This document shows, piece after piece, positions 1 through 9,439 of a stretch of DNA of 64,000 nt. The stretch is taken from contig NZ_BPMA01000027.1 in NCBI RefSeq assembly GCF_026005215.1, positions 1 to 64,000 of the forward strand. Direction: 5' to 3'. Under the pieces are notes generated by a model that did no database searches, was not told the DNA's origin, and saw only the letters and a program-made list of their open reading frames with translations. The stretch is from Capnocytophaga catalasegens. GTDB taxonomy: Bacteria > Bacteroidota > Bacteroidia > Flavobacteriales > Flavobacteriaceae. The translations under genes were made by a program, and so were the position numbers. The stretch's first letter is position 1, and each line of letters starts with the position of its first letter.

Positions 1-1543
1 GTTTTTTAGTTCCTTTATAGTTTTTAAGTATTTCTTTAATTTTATTTATTTGTATAGAAACCTCCACCACATTCGTTCCCGTCCTATCATAAGTTGTAAC
101 GAGCTTACCTTCAACGAGTTGGCGCTCGGTATTAAGGGTTATTCCGCTGAAAACTACTTTGATTTTGGTGTCCAACAAATAAGGTATTTGTATATAACCT
201 TCACCTGAAAATACACCATTGGAACCTGTGGCACGAAGTACCGTTACGGGGAAATCGCCCGCTGTAAAAGTCTCATTCACACCCAAAACTTCCTGCAAAG
301 GTTCTCTGTTTTTGATACGTATCTGCGGTTTTACCCCACATTGCACGCTGGTCGAATCGCTTTGTTGGTCGGTGAAAAATTCCTGTTCGGTGCTGTACAA
401 ATACGTCTGTTCGCTGAAAACACTTTGGCTCTGCTGTCCCAATCCGCACGAAATACCGACTTTGTAAATGTATTTTTTATTGCGTTTGAGCCCAACAAGT
501 GTTGTTTGCGCAAGATGCGAGGTCTGCGACTTCCACGCCTTGCCTTTTTCGCGGTACAAAATCTTATAAAGGCTTTTATTTCCGTCGGAATTAGAACGCA
601 TTGCCTGCGATGGCTCTCCGCTCCAACGTATTGTAGCCGATGTTCCTTGTGTGCTGGCTGTCAAGAACTTAGGTGCATCACAATGGCTTACATAATCAAA
701 AAAGAACGTTTCCGATTCACCATTATTCTTAAAATACGATTGCACCTGATTCGGATTATTCGGGTTTTGAGTAAATGCTCTTACGCGCCACACATAGCGT
801 TTGTTTTCGAGTAAAAAAGGTTTGTCAGGTCCGTACAAAATCGTATTGGAAGGCACTTTTCCTTGATAGACCAATCGTCCCGAGATAAAGGCTTCATCAG
901 CAGATAGACTCGTGTCCCAGACTTCTTTGAGAGTAAATTCGTACTGAACAAAAGGCGCAGGGTCACGCAACATCCATTGGAAAACAAGGTGCTGGAACTG
1001 ATTTTGCTTGCCGATAACCTCGCCTTTGGCAGGAAGAGTGGGTATTGGCGGGGTGTAACGACGAATTTGAACCAAGGTACGAGCTTTTGCCGAAAGAGGA
1101 GTTTGTGAAGCGACATCATAAGCGGTAAAGCACAGAAAATAAGCACCTTCGGGTAATAAATTCGTATAAAAATTTGGTGAAACGCCTTGCAGATTTTCTA
1201 ATTCAAACAGCGATTTAAAATCAATATTGGATAGATTTTTACGGACACCAGCCGTTAGTTGTGTTTGGAAAGGTAGCGCGTAAGAAGCTGTTTGAGCCAG
1301 TGGTTGTCCTTGCATATTTTCCAGTGAAAAACGCAAGGCTACATTTCGCACCGGGCTACTTAAGTCTCTCAAATGCAAAAAAACGTGCAATTTGGTTTCA
1401 AAAGAAACCGCATATTCTTTCAAACTTTGCAAATACGGCGGCGAAGCAAATACCTGAACATCAATAGGATATTGTTGAGCTTTTAAGATTAAAATGTTCA
1501 AGAATAAAAAGATGTAGGTCAAAAATCGTTTTAAAAAAAGCAT
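1..1543 (-). CDS. Secreted fibronectin-III-like protein, C-terminus outside window
   Basis: An open frame runs leftward from an ATG at 1543-1541 with no stop to base 1, giving at least 514 residues. I translated it directly by reverse complement and checked the first 700 bases codon by codon. The N-terminus (MLFLKRFLTYIFLFLNILIL, then KAQQYP) is a signal peptide. The body is beta-rich, with segments such as FQWMLRDPAPFVQYEFTLKE and ATIRWSGEPSQAMRSNSDGN that look like fibronectin type III strands. It lies 33 bp downstream of the PKD lipoprotein gene, so the two are probably co-transcribed. GC content is higher than in most flanking genes. Function is unknown; a large surface or secreted protein is likely in Flavobacteriaceae. 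The C-terminus, where a type IX sorting domain would be, is not visible. Confidence 0.8.
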   Translation of the reverse strand, partial: MLFLKRFLTYIFLFLNILILKAQQYPIDVQVFASPPYLQSLKEYAVSFETKLHVFLHLRDLSSPVRNVALRFSLENMQGQPLAQTASYALPFQTQLTAGVRKNLSNIDFKSLFELENLQGVSPNFYTNLLPEGAYFLCFTAYDVASQTPLSAKARTLVQIRRYTPPIPTLPAKGEVIGKQNQFQHLVFQWMLRDPAPFVQYEFTLKEVWDTSLSADEAFISGRLVYQGKVPSNTILYGPDKPFLLENKRYVWRVRAFTQNPNNPNQVQSYFKNNGESETFFFDYVSHCDAPKFLTASTQGTSATIRWSGEPSQAMRSNSDGNKSLYKILYREKGKAWKSQTSHLAQTTLVGLKRNKKYIYKVGISCGLGQQSQSVFSEQTYLYSTEQEFFTDQQSDSTSVQCGVKPQIRIKNREPLQEVLGVNETFTAGDFPVTVLRATGSNGVFSGEGYIQIPYLLDTKIKVVFSGITLNTERQLVEGKLVTTYDRTGTNVVEVSIQINKIKEILKNYKGTKK

Positions 1544-1576
1544 ATCTTTTATTGTATATAGATTGATATTAAAGAA

Positions 1577-2920
1577 CTAAGGTATTTTTTGTATTTTTAT
1601 ATCTACCAATATGTATGATTGTATTCCATCATTCACGTAGTTTTTTACTTTGATAGCTCCTTTCCTACCGTTAGAAGTTTGAAAAAGTACAATTCTGGGA
1701 ACCAGATTTTTGTTAAAAGGAGCTTTATTCGGGTTCGCCATCAGATTTATTGTCGCAATAGCACTTCCCGATTTCAGATTATCAAATTCATTGACACTTA
1801 ATAAGGGTTGTGTTAAGTTTTCTTGTTTATTGACAAAATGACTTTGTGTAGCTCCTGCAATAGGGTCAAAAACCGTATTTTGTGCCTCGTCGGGAGAGAG
1901 AAATACGTTGTGTAAAAAAGAAGCGTTTTGTCCAAAATAAATAAAATCAATGAGTTTACCTGTTTCAGAGGTAGTTTCTTGCACAGTTAAAGTCCTGCCC
2001 AAAAAAGAAGAAAAAAAGCAACCAATCGTATTTTGAGCTGTGTTGATACCCATTTTTACATTTTCAAACGTTATCAAATTTTGCCCTTGCTCAACAATAA
2101 TTTCTTTACTTAAAGAAAGGGTTTGTTTATCATTTTTGGCAGTCAGAGTTATTGTATATTTCCCAGCGCTTACAAGTAGAAAACTTGGATTTTCTTCGGT
2201 ACTTTCAAGGGTAGAAGCTCCATTGGTTACTTTCCAATGATAACCCAAAGTAGCACTTCGAGTACGATTTTTTAAAAAAATACGTACTGGTGCTTGATAA
2301 TTTTCAAAATATTCGTTTTCCCATTCAAAAGCAACTTCCAAAGGCGGATTTACATGAATAGTTTTTTCTATTTTTTCACGTTGAGAATGATTGATAGCCT
2401 CCAAAGTAATTTTAAAGTCTCCTCCTTCTGCAAATACAACTGTAGGGTTATCTTCAGCACTATATTCGGGCGTACCCCCTTGAAAATGCCACTGATAGGC
2501 TTGTGCTCCTTGGCTGTGATTTTGCATTATAAGAGTAAGCGGTGCGTAAAGGCTTCCCTGTTGTATCCAATCAAAAGAAGCTGATAGTTCTGCAAATGCT
2601 GTAAATTGATTTTGAAACGTTTTTTGTTCTCCGTCAACATTTGAAGCTTGTACAGTTATCGTATGAACTCCCGCCTTACTATATACGATTTCTTCGGGAT
2701 ATACCAAGTCTGATGAAGTGTAGTTCCCATTAGGAAATTCCCACTTGAATGTATCGGCACCTTGTATCTGATTAAGTATCCGAACTCGCACAGGAACATT
2801 ATAACGGTCATCAACCATTGAAATTTTAAAATCTCCTTCAATAGGTATATTTTGCTCTACGGCACATGAAGAAAATAGTAAAAATGAGAAAAAAGTAATA
2901 TAGAAAATCCGTAATGACAT
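1577..2920 (-). CDS. Lipoprotein with three PKD-like domains
   Basis: The protein starts MSLRIFYITFFSFLLFSSCA: a short lipoprotein signal with lipobox FSSC, Cys19. Three consecutive PKD-like beta-sandwich repeats follow, each with a W-x-F/V core and a Y-T/K-I-T-L ending (FKWEFPNGNY, YQWHFQGGTPEY, YHWKVTNGAS). The last ~160 residues are unassigned. An in-frame ATG also exists at 2944, but a TAnnTTTG-type promoter box lies at 2946-2953, so transcription should begin near 2939 and the ATG at 2920 is the better start. PKD domains usually mediate adhesion or glycan/protein contacts on secreted proteins. Length from this start is 447 residues. A perfect 15-bp hairpin separates it from the upstream barrel gene. 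Specific function unknown. Confidence 0.85.
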   Translation of the reverse strand: MSLRIFYITFFSFLLFSSCAVEQNIPIEGDFKISMVDDRYNVPVRVRILNQIQGADTFKWEFPNGNYTSSDLVYPEEIVYSKAGVHTITVQASNVDGEQKTFQNQFTAFAELSASFDWIQQGSLYAPLTLIMQNHSQGAQAYQWHFQGGTPEYSAEDNPTVVFAEGGDFKITLEAINHSQREKIEKTIHVNPPLEVAFEWENEYFENYQAPVRIFLKNRTRSATLGYHWKVTNGASTLESTEENPSFLLVSAGKYTITLTAKNDKQTLSLSKEIIVEQGQNLITFENVKMGINTAQNTIGCFFSSFLGRTLTVQETTSETGKLIDFIYFGQNASFLHNVFLSPDEAQNTVFDPIAGATQSHFVNKQENLTQPLLSVNEFDNLKSGSAIATINLMANPNKAPFNKNLVPRIVLFQTSNGRKGAIKVKNYVNDGIQSYILVDIKIQKIP

Positions 2921-2945
2921 TTTGATAAATGTTATAAAAAACATA

Positions 2946-2953
2946 CAAAAGTA
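2946..2953 (-). promoter_or_regulatory. Bacteroidota -7 box for the PKD lipoprotein gene
   Basis: On the minus strand this reads TACTTTTG, matching TAnnTTTG. No clear TTTG -33 box is seen. It places the transcription start downstream of the ATG at 2944 and so favours the ATG at 2920. Confidence 0.45.
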
Positions 2954-3018
2954 GTAAAACTCATGTGAAATTAAAAATTTTATACGTTAAAAGACATATT
3001 ATTAAAAATTCATATAAA

Positions 3019-3053
3019 ACAAAGTCGTTTAAAGAATATTTAAACGACTTTGT
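3019..3053 (-). terminator. Perfect 15-bp inverted repeat, probable terminator
   Basis: Arms ACAAAGTCGTTTAAA (3019-3033) and its exact complement (3039-3053) enclose a 5-base loop. On the minus strand a T-rich stretch follows, downstream of the barrel gene ending at 3083. This would separate that gene from the PKD lipoprotein gene. Confidence 0.65.
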
Positions 3054-3082
3054 AATGATAATTTTATGTATTTCGATAAAGA

Positions 3083-4399
3083 TTAGTTCCCAAATCGTAT
3101 TCCGAAGAAGAAATCCATTTGTTTAGAATTTCCTAAATGAGATAACAAACTACTTGATCCAACAACCAATGGACCTAAACGAACGGCAACACCTGCATTG
3201 AATTGACTCAATTGATTATAGCTTACAGGCAAATATCCTCCAAAATACTTGTTTTCAAAGCGAGGAGTTACTACAAATTCGTTTATATAATACGAATTTT
3301 CGGGTTTATTTTTATTCTTGCTAAGCCCTACAATTCCCGATATTTCTGCATAAAAATTATTCCAAATATGATAGTCAATACTTGATTGTAAAGCTGTTGG
3401 CAATGATGAATTGTATTTGCCTGTTACATCTGTACTTGTTACATTAGCTGTATTATTCAGATTTTTTTGAATATCATCAGAAATGATAATTCGTGAAGCA
3501 TTAACAATAGAATAATGATAAGCTCTATTTTGTAAAGGAGTGTATTTGAGAGTCCCTATATCAGTAACAGCCAAAGCAGCTTTAAGTGTATATTTTTCAT
3601 CGCTTGGATCAAGTCGATATTCATAAACAACTCCCAAGTCAAGCCCCAAACCAGTAGCGTGTGACTTTGTAATATCATCTGCTTGAAAACTCTCTATTAT
3701 ATCAACTCCCGAATTTACAAAACTTAATGACCCTGAAGCATTGTCTAAATACACTTCTTTTTTATTTACATCAGCATCAATAGTTGCCTGTAAATCATTT
3801 ATATAGAAGTGTGTATTTGCAATACCTTGAAGAAATTTAGCCGTAGCTCCAACTTTAATAGTATGTTTATCACTTTGAAAAACTGTTCCTGCCCATGTAG
3901 CTCCTATTTCTGAAAAAGCATTTATCATAATCCCTTGATTTTCAACTTTCAAAGTATATGGTAAACTTTTTATATTGTTTGTATCAAAAAATATTGCTTC
4001 AATAAGTTTTGCATTAAAATTATCTATATTGGCAAACAATCGTGCGCGAGTTGTCAATCCTACCGAATGTTTTTCATTGATGCGTACCATTGCCGAAGGA
4101 CCTAGAACGTCCAAGTGTAGATTTCCAGAAAAGTCCAAATCTCTAAAATTTGCTAAATCTGAAAACTTATGAATACTTTCTTCAAGATTAAAGTCTATAA
4201 GAATTCTATCAGTTACTATATTAGCATCTAACGAAACTAAATTAACATCCCATTTTCGGGGACTCCCTGCAATATTAGCTGGATTAGATAAGATGCTATG
4301 TGTGCCACTATAATAACCATTTCTAAATCCTGCAAAGGTTTGTTGAGCTATTGCCGAAAAAGAAATCAAGGCAAAAAAAGATATTATTATTTTTTTCAT
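3083..4399 (-). CDS. Outer-membrane beta-barrel protein, DUF5723-like
   Basis: A 438-residue protein with a Sec signal peptide (MKKIIISFFALISFSAIAQQ). The mature start carries SILSNPANIAGSPRKWDVNL, resembling the opening of DUF5723-type Bacteroidota outer-membrane proteins. Alternating hydrophobic/polar strands continue to the C-terminus, which ends FFFGIRFGN, typical of a barrel with a terminal aromatic strand. It resembles PorV/FadL-like barrels in general character, but I cannot assign a substrate or partner. A -7 box at 4424-4431 lies about 25 bp upstream, so it probably has its own promoter. Terminator hairpins flank both ends (3019-3053 and 4453-4486), suggesting a monocistronic unit. 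The family name is recalled from sequence character only. Confidence 0.75.
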   Translation of the reverse strand: MKKIIISFFALISFSAIAQQTFAGFRNGYYSGTHSILSNPANIAGSPRKWDVNLVSLDANIVTDRILIDFNLEESIHKFSDLANFRDLDFSGNLHLDVLGPSAMVRINEKHSVGLTTRARLFANIDNFNAKLIEAIFFDTNNIKSLPYTLKVENQGIMINAFSEIGATWAGTVFQSDKHTIKVGATAKFLQGIANTHFYINDLQATIDADVNKKEVYLDNASGSLSFVNSGVDIIESFQADDITKSHATGLGLDLGVVYEYRLDPSDEKYTLKAALAVTDIGTLKYTPLQNRAYHYSIVNASRIIISDDIQKNLNNTANVTSTDVTGKYNSSLPTALQSSIDYHIWNNFYAEISGIVGLSKNKNKPENSYYINEFVVTPRFENKYFGGYLPVSYNQLSQFNAGVAVRLGPLVVGSSSLLSHLGNSKQMDFFFGIRFGN

Positions 4400-4423
4400 C
4401 GAAAAATGATTTTAATTTGCGCG

Positions 4424-4456
4424 CAAAGATATAAAAAAATTATAAATAAAAACAAA
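4424..4456 (-). promoter_or_regulatory. Promoter of the outer-membrane barrel gene
   Basis: The minus strand shows TATCTTTG at 4431-4424 and TTTG at 4456-4453, 21 bp apart, in the Bacteroidota -33/-7 layout. The -33 box overlaps the base of the pckA terminator hairpin. Confidence 0.5.
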
Positions 4457-4486
4457 AAGTTGCCCTTTTGTAAGGCAACTTTTTTA
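4453..4486 (-). terminator. pckA terminator
   Basis: A hairpin with AAAAAGTTGCC and GGCAACTTTTT arms around a short loop, T-rich on both sides. It lies 33 bp past the pckA stop codon on the minus strand. Confidence 0.75.
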
Positions 4487-4518
4487 TTTTTAAATTTTAT
4501 GAAAAATCAATTCAAAAA

Positions 4519-6096
4519 TTACAATTTAGGAGCTCCTGCAAGTACTTGTGCATCAGCACCATTTTCGAATCCTTTGTCTTTGAAGTTTTGTAAGAATGCT
4601 TCTGCCAATTCTTTTGATTTTGCAGCGAATTGAGCTTTGTCATCCCAAGTGTTTTCTGGGTTCAAGATAGCTTGGTCAGAAACACCTTCGCAAGATTGTG
4701 GTACTTGGAATCCGAAGATAGGAAGCGCTTTGTATTCAACTTTGTCCAATCCTCCTGTCAAAGCAGCAGTGATTAAAGCACGTGTATCTTTCAAGCTGCA
4801 ACGTTTCATTTTTCCGTTGTATCCTGTATTTACTAACCATACATTCACGCCTGATTTCTGAATTTTCTCAGCCAGCATTTTTCCGTATTCCGCTGGGTGA
4901 AGAGGCATAAACGCAGCTCCGAAACAAGCAGAGAACGTTTTTTGAGGTGTTGTAATTCCTACCTCTGTTCCAGCTACTTTTGAAGTATATCCTGAAACGA
5001 ACTGATATGCAGCTTGTTCTGGTGTCAATTTAGAGATTGGAGGCAATACTCCGTAAGCGTCAAATGTCAAGAAGAAAATGTTTTTAGGATTTTTTCCGAT
5101 TGACCCTGGTTGGATGTTATCAATGTGGTGAATTGGATAAGAAACACGTGTATTTTCAGTGATTGTTGTGTCAGCAAAATCTACTTCACCATTGTGTATC
5201 ACTACGTTTTCAAGGATAGCACCTTTTTTGATAGCACGGAAGATTTCAGGTTCTTTTTCAGCTGTTAAATCTACTACTTTTGCGTAGCAACCACCTTCGA
5301 AGTTAAATACGGTGTTCTCTGGTGTCCAACCGTGCTCATCATCTCCGATTAGGTGACGATTCGGGTCAGCAGAAAGCGTTGTTTTACCAGTTCCTGAAAG
5401 TCCAAAGAAAATAGCCGTATCACCACCTTTTCCTACGTTAGCAGAACAGTGCATTGGCATTGTATTTTTGAACACAGGAAGCACGAAGTTAAGTGCAGAG
5501 AAAATACCTTTTTTCATTTCCCCTGGGTATCCAGTTCCACCGATAAGAGCGATTTTTCTGGTAAAGTTCAAAATTGCGAAGTTAGACTGACGTGTTCCGT
5601 CCACAGCTGGATCAGCTAAGAACCCTGGTGCATTTACCACCAACCAATCTTCTTTGAATCCTGCAACTTCGTTGTCTTCCAAACGCAAGAACATATTGTA
5701 AACGAATTGAGCACTCCAAGGAAGCTCTGCGATAGTACGCACATTGGTTCTGTAATTAGGGTCAGCACATACATATCCGTCGTGTACGAAGATTTCTTTT
5801 CCAGAAAGGTATGCCATTACTTTGTCATAAAGTGCATCAAATTTTTTAGAATCAAACTTGATATTCACTTTTCCCCACCATACGCGATCTCTGGTGATAT
5901 CGTCTTCAACGATGAATCGGTCTTGTGGAGAACGTCCTGTAAATTTACCTGTTTTGATTGATAAAGCACCAGAATTAGCTTCTTCTGCTAATCCTCTGCT
6001 GATTGATTCTTTGTGTAATTCATCGGCTGAAAGCTGATAATTTACTTTTGCATTTTTAATTCCGTAATTCTCAACTGAAATTGTTTTTGTACTCAT
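4519..6096 (-). CDS. pckA: Phosphoenolpyruvate carboxykinase (ATP)
   Basis: The 525-residue product catalyses oxaloacetate + ATP to phosphoenolpyruvate + ADP + CO2, in gluconeogenesis or, in CO2-requiring oral Bacteroidota, often in the carboxylating direction. The kinase P-loop GLSGTGKTTLSADPNR is at about residue 231, followed by GDDEHGW. GGTGYPGEMKKG, the metal-binding region and the C-terminal NTGYNGK segment are also present. Length fits the ATP-dependent family (~530-540). It is a single-gene unit with a terminator hairpin at 4453-4486. No lesion is seen. Confidence 0.97.
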   Translation of the reverse strand: MSTKTISVENYGIKNAKVNYQLSADELHKESISRGLAEEANSGALSIKTGKFTGRSPQDRFIVEDDITRDRVWWGKVNIKFDSKKFDALYDKVMAYLSGKEIFVHDGYVCADPNYRTNVRTIAELPWSAQFVYNMFLRLEDNEVAGFKEDWLVVNAPGFLADPAVDGTRQSNFAILNFTRKIALIGGTGYPGEMKKGIFSALNFVLPVFKNTMPMHCSANVGKGGDTAIFFGLSGTGKTTLSADPNRHLIGDDEHGWTPENTVFNFEGGCYAKVVDLTAEKEPEIFRAIKKGAILENVVIHNGEVDFADTTITENTRVSYPIHHIDNIQPGSIGKNPKNIFFLTFDAYGVLPPISKLTPEQAAYQFVSGYTSKVAGTEVGITTPQKTFSACFGAAFMPLHPAEYGKMLAEKIQKSGVNVWLVNTGYNGKMKRCSLKDTRALITAALTGGLDKVEYKALPIFGFQVPQSCEGVSDQAILNPENTWDDKAQFAAKSKELAEAFLQNFKDKGFENGADAQVLAGAPKL

Positions 6097-6227
6097 AAAT
6101 GTAAAAATTAATTGTTGTTTTATTATATTTTTTTATCTTACTGGTTTTCAATATTTTAACAAAAACAAAAGGCATTCTTTTTCGGAGAATAAAATTAGGA
6201 CGTTTTTTTCAAACGAAAATGGATAAA

Positions 6228-6614
6228 TCATTTTTTTTGTCGAAAAAATAAGATTATCGTTAAAGTCCAAGCAATAATAAGTAATAATCCGCCCACAGGA
6301 GTTAGCAATGCTATTTTTTTAAAATCGAAAAAATACGACCATTCATTGGTTGCTAATCCGTAGATAGATCCCGAAAATAAAAGAATTCCAATAAGAGTAA
6401 TTCCAAAGATATATTGTTTTTGTGTTTCTGACAATGAACTATTCCCTATGAAAAGTAAAAACAAAGCATGATACATCTGATAACGTACTCCAACTTCAAA
6501 CGAAGCTACGGATTCCGAATCCACTATTTTTCTTAACCCATGAGCTCCAAAAGCTCCCAATATAATTGCAGTGACTCCCAAAAAAGCTGCAACAACAAGT
6601 ATTTTTCTATTCAT
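6228..6614 (-). CDS. DUF423 small integral membrane protein
   Basis: A 128-residue protein with four predicted membrane helices and the DUF423 (YgdD-like) signature: ILGAFGAHGL near residue 20, then FEVGVRYQMYHALFLLF. Biochemical role unknown. It is the last gene of a tight minus-strand run (purK, mscS-like, yidD), 24 bp after yidD, so probably co-transcribed. It ends about 130 bp before pckA begins. Confidence 0.88.
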   Translation of the reverse strand: MNRKILVVAAFLGVTAIILGAFGAHGLRKIVDSESVASFEVGVRYQMYHALFLLFIGNSSLSETQKQYIFGITLIGILLFSGSIYGLATNEWSYFFDFKKIALLTPVGGLLLIIAWTLTIILFFRQKK

Positions 6615-6638
6615 ATGATAATATATTGTTTTTTTTCG

Positions 6639-6863
6639 TTAAGGAACAGGATCATAACCACTTCCCCCATATGGATGACAACTAAGTATTCGCTTGATAG
6701 CTAACCTTCCTCCTTTGAAAAGTCCGTATTTTTTGAGTGCTTCAAGGGTATATTGTGAGCATGTAGGAGTATAGCGACACGTTGGTGGTTTTAGTGGCGA
6801 AATAAACAGCTGATAAAACCGAACCAAAATCACAAAGGGCGCTATGGCTATTTTTTTTATCAA
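6639..6863 (-). CDS. yidD: Membrane protein insertion efficiency factor YidD
   Basis: A 74-residue protein with the whole family signature: [20 protein letters not shown], then [12 protein letters not shown] and [14 protein letters not shown]. Conserved cysteines are C28, C35 and C61, by my count. YidD family proteins are amphipathic, sit at the inner face of the cytoplasmic membrane and assist YidC-dependent insertion. Here it is not next to rnpA or yidC but in a purK-mscS-yidD-DUF423 operon, 7 bp after the channel gene. Confidence 0.94.
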   Translation of the reverse strand: MIKKIAIAPFVILVRFYQLFISPLKPPTCRYTPTCSQYTLEALKKYGLFKGGRLAIKRILSCHPYGGSGYDPVP

Positions 6864-6870
6864 AATAATT

Positions 6871-7419
6871 TTAATCTATATAATCTTTTTGAGTTTCTTC
6901 TGGTTTATTTTTCAAATTTTCAGGAATAATAACAATTCCTTTTTGAAGGAGCAAATTATTGGGATAAGATATTTCTTCTCCTTCGGAAGATTTTAATAAT
7001 GTATAAAATGATTTAATATCAATTATTTCAGCTTCAATAGGAAATTCTTTATCTAAAATACGTATTCTATCTCCTATTTTAAAAGGAAATGAAAAAAACA
7101 AAAGAATCCCCGCTGTTACGTTGCTAAGAATAGACCATTGTGCAAACAATGCTACACCAATTACAGTGAAAATAGATGATATTGCCAAAAAAGCTTGCTG
7201 ACGCTGCACTCCCCATATTCCTATAAGAGCAATTACAGCCAAAGAAGTAATGAGATAATCTATATACTTCATCACCAGATTGGTACGTGAGTGTGGAAAA
7301 TTGGATTGCTTACCAAAACGAGTAATAATGGCGTTAATAGTAAGTCGAATTCCTATAAAAGTCAGTATCACAACAAGTGTTGCAATAATTTCTTTCAAAT
7401 ATTCGTTTATAAAATTCAT
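6871..7419 (-). CDS. Small mechanosensitive ion channel (MscS family)
   Basis: A 182-residue inner-membrane protein. Three predicted helices occupy about residues 8-110; the last is the pore-lining type ([20 protein letters not shown]) followed by FKIGDRIRI, the start of the MscS beta domain. It lacks the long C-terminal alpha/beta domain of full MscS (~286 residues), as in minimal bacterial MscS-like channels. Expected role: pressure-gated ion release during osmotic downshock. It starts 16 bp after purK in the same transcription unit. Confidence 0.87.
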   Translation of the reverse strand: MNFINEYLKEIIATLVVILTFIGIRLTINAIITRFGKQSNFPHSRTNLVMKYIDYLITSLAVIALIGIWGVQRQQAFLAISSIFTVIGVALFAQWSILSNVTAGILLFFSFPFKIGDRIRILDKEFPIEAEIIDIKSFYTLLKSSEGEEISYPNNLLLQKGIVIIPENLKNKPEETQKDYID

Positions 7420-7435
7420 TATTTTTTTATTGATA

Positions 7436-8605
7436 TTATTTACTACGTACTTTTATAAGTTGTTTTACTTGCTGAGCTATTTGTCGAGCTTCCTTAAGTT
7501 CTGAATGTATGATAGTTACGTGTCCCATTTTACGAAACGGACGAGTCTCTCGCTTGCCATAGATATGAGGTGTAACACCTTTGATAGCCATAATTTTTTC
7601 TATATTTTGGTAAACAACATCTCCAAAGTAACCTTCTTCTCCAACCAAATTAACCATTACAGCTGCTGCTTTGTTTTGAGTACTTCCCAAAGGAAGATTT
7701 AGAATAGATCGTAAATGTTGTTCAAACTGGTTTGTATAACTTCCTTCAATAGAAAAATGTCCCGAGTTATGCGGACGAGGAGCTATTTCATTGACCAAAA
7801 TATCATCGGTTTGAGTTTGAAACATTTCTACGGCCAAAAGACCAATATGTTCAAGTGCTTGTGCTACTTGCAATGCTATTTTTTCTGCTTTTTCGGCAAT
7901 TTTTTTATCAATTCGAGCCGGACAAAGTACATATTCAACTTGATTGGCTTCGGGGTGAAACTCCATTTCAACCACAGGATAGGTTACCGTTTCTCCTTTG
8001 GGATTGCGAGCAACAATGACTGCCAATTCATTTTTGAAATCAACCAGTTGTTCTACGATGCATTCTACATCGGGTAATTGCTCTAAATCTTCGTATTTTC
8101 GCACAATCTTTACGCCATTACCATCATAGCCAAATTGTGCACTTTTCCAAACCAAAGGCAAAGTAATTTCTTTTTTTTCTAAACTTTTTTTGAAGTCTTC
8201 TTTTGAAGAAAATAATGAAAATGTTGCAGTGGGAATATTATTATTTTGATAAAATAACTTTTGTCGTCCTTTATTTTGAATAATTTTCAGATTTCTTGCT
8301 GAAGGAAATACAACAATCCCTTCTTTTTCTAATTGTTCGAGAGCTTGTACATTTACATTTTCTATTTCAATGGTAAGTGTATTGACATTTTTACCAAATT
8401 GATACACCGTCTGATAATCAAGCAAGTTACCTTGAACAAACTCATTACAAGCTATACGAGAGGGAGCTTCACTGCTGGGGTCTAAAACCTTGGTGCGAAT
8501 ATCGTACTTACGCGTTTCGTACAATAACATCTTGCCCAATTGCCCGCCTCCGAGTATCCCAAGAGTAAAGTCTGACGAAAAATAATTGGTTGTAAAATTT
8601 TCCAT
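7436..8605 (-). CDS. purK: N5-carboxyaminoimidazole ribonucleotide synthase
   Basis: A 389-residue ATP-grasp enzyme of purine biosynthesis, converting AIR + ATP + bicarbonate to N5-CAIR. The N-terminal GILGGGQLGKML nucleotide-binding loop, central LPLVWKSAQFGYDGNGV ATP-grasp lysine region, FKNELAVIVAR and NEIAPRPHNSGHFSIEG active-site segment are all present. Length is normal. No purE is adjacent. It is first in an apparent four-gene operon and has a good upstream promoter (8635-8664). Confidence 0.96.
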   Translation of the reverse strand: MENFTTNYFSSDFTLGILGGGQLGKMLLYETRKYDIRTKVLDPSSEAPSRIACNEFVQGNLLDYQTVYQFGKNVNTLTIEIENVNVQALEQLEKEGIVVFPSARNLKIIQNKGRQKLFYQNNNIPTATFSLFSSKEDFKKSLEKKEITLPLVWKSAQFGYDGNGVKIVRKYEDLEQLPDVECIVEQLVDFKNELAVIVARNPKGETVTYPVVEMEFHPEANQVEYVLCPARIDKKIAEKAEKIALQVAQALEHIGLLAVEMFQTQTDDILVNEIAPRPHNSGHFSIEGSYTNQFEQHLRSILNLPLGSTQNKAAAVMVNLVGEEGYFGDVVYQNIEKIMAIKGVTPHIYGKRETRPFRKMGHVTIIHSELKEARQIAQQVKQLIKVRSK

Positions 8606-8634
8606 TTGAAATATATCTTAGAAATCTGACCGAG

Positions 8635-8664
8635 CAAAAATACAAATTTTTTCTGATATTCAAA
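8635..8664 (-). promoter_or_regulatory. Promoter of the purK operon
   Basis: The minus strand has TATTTTTG (8642-8635) and TTTG (8664-8661) separated by 18 bp, an exact match to the Bacteroidota housekeeping promoter layout. Transcription would begin about 20 bp upstream of the purK ATG. Confidence 0.7.
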
Positions 8665-8770
8665 ATTTTATATCAATTGCTTTATTTTCAAAAATATAGA
8701 AAAAGGTTCTAACAAAATGTTGTATAATTGATAAAAAATAACGTAAATTTGCACGCCGAAAAATCCCAAA

Positions 8771-9280
8771 ATGACAGATGATTATTTCTTAATTCGTTAT
8801 GATTATCGTCGCCGTTTTCTCTGCTTGCATTGCAAAAAAAGTATTGAATTACCTAATGTTTCGCAAATAGCTGACCAAAACGGAGATGGGGATTTGTTGT
8901 TAAAAGCATTCAGCAAATACATCACAAGTTCTGAGAGAGATTACCTTACTACCTCATACTTTGAGGTTGTACATTATTGTCCTAGTTGTCAACGACCTAT
9001 GGTTCAAATTCCGCTTGATTATAAAATACCTCCCAAACGAGCCTTTGTCAAATGGAAACGAATTCAGTCTTTTTTCAGAGCCAAAGGATATGTACGCAGT
9101 TATTTACCTTTTGCCAAAGAAGATTTCAAAGAATTATTACAATTCGAATTAGAATGTACAAAACATCGGTTAAGAAATTTAGCCTATTTTACATATATTA
9201 ACGAGTCATTTCAAGAAGCAGAACAACGATTTGTTGATGAAATACGAAAAATTTCTGTCGAATTGCAAAAACTTCTATAA
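8771..9280 (+). CDS. Unrecognised protein with two CxxC zinc-ribbon knuckles
   Basis: A 169-residue cytoplasmic protein. Two CxxC pairs, CLHC near residue 18 and CPSC near residue 75, could together bind one zinc ion. Between them lies a low-complexity acidic stretch, and after them a helical, basic C-terminal half (residues 85-169). A TAAATTTG -7-like box lies at 8744-8751. It is divergent from purK and followed by the DtxR-family regulator about 160 bp downstream. I do not recognise a family; a small zinc-binding regulatory or ribosome-associated protein is possible but not shown. Confidence 0.75.
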   Translation: MTDDYFLIRYDYRRRFLCLHCKKSIELPNVSQIADQNGDGDLLLKAFSKYITSSERDYLTTSYFEVVHYCPSCQRPMVQIPLDYKIPPKRAFVKWKRIQSFFRAKGYVRSYLPFAKEDFKELLQFELECTKHRLRNLAYFTYINESFQEAEQRFVDEIRKISVELQKLL

Positions 9281-9439
9281 ACCATTATTTTATTCGACAT
9301 ACTTTTGACCAACTCCAAAACGAATCGTCATTACCAAAATGTAATAATTACACAAACAATCAAAAATAACAAATATTTAACTATAAAACAATTTTTTTGG
9401 TATATTTTTTGCTGCTCCTCGAAGAAGAAAATATCTCTT

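Noticed and set aside
341-814. Plus-strand 157-residue frame
   Set aside because: It is a shadow of the minus-strand fibronectin-III-like gene that is open across the window edge.
9305-9439. Extended start of the DtxR-family gene
   Set aside because: The 45 extra residues do not belong to the family, which begins at MTLSEENYLKAIY.
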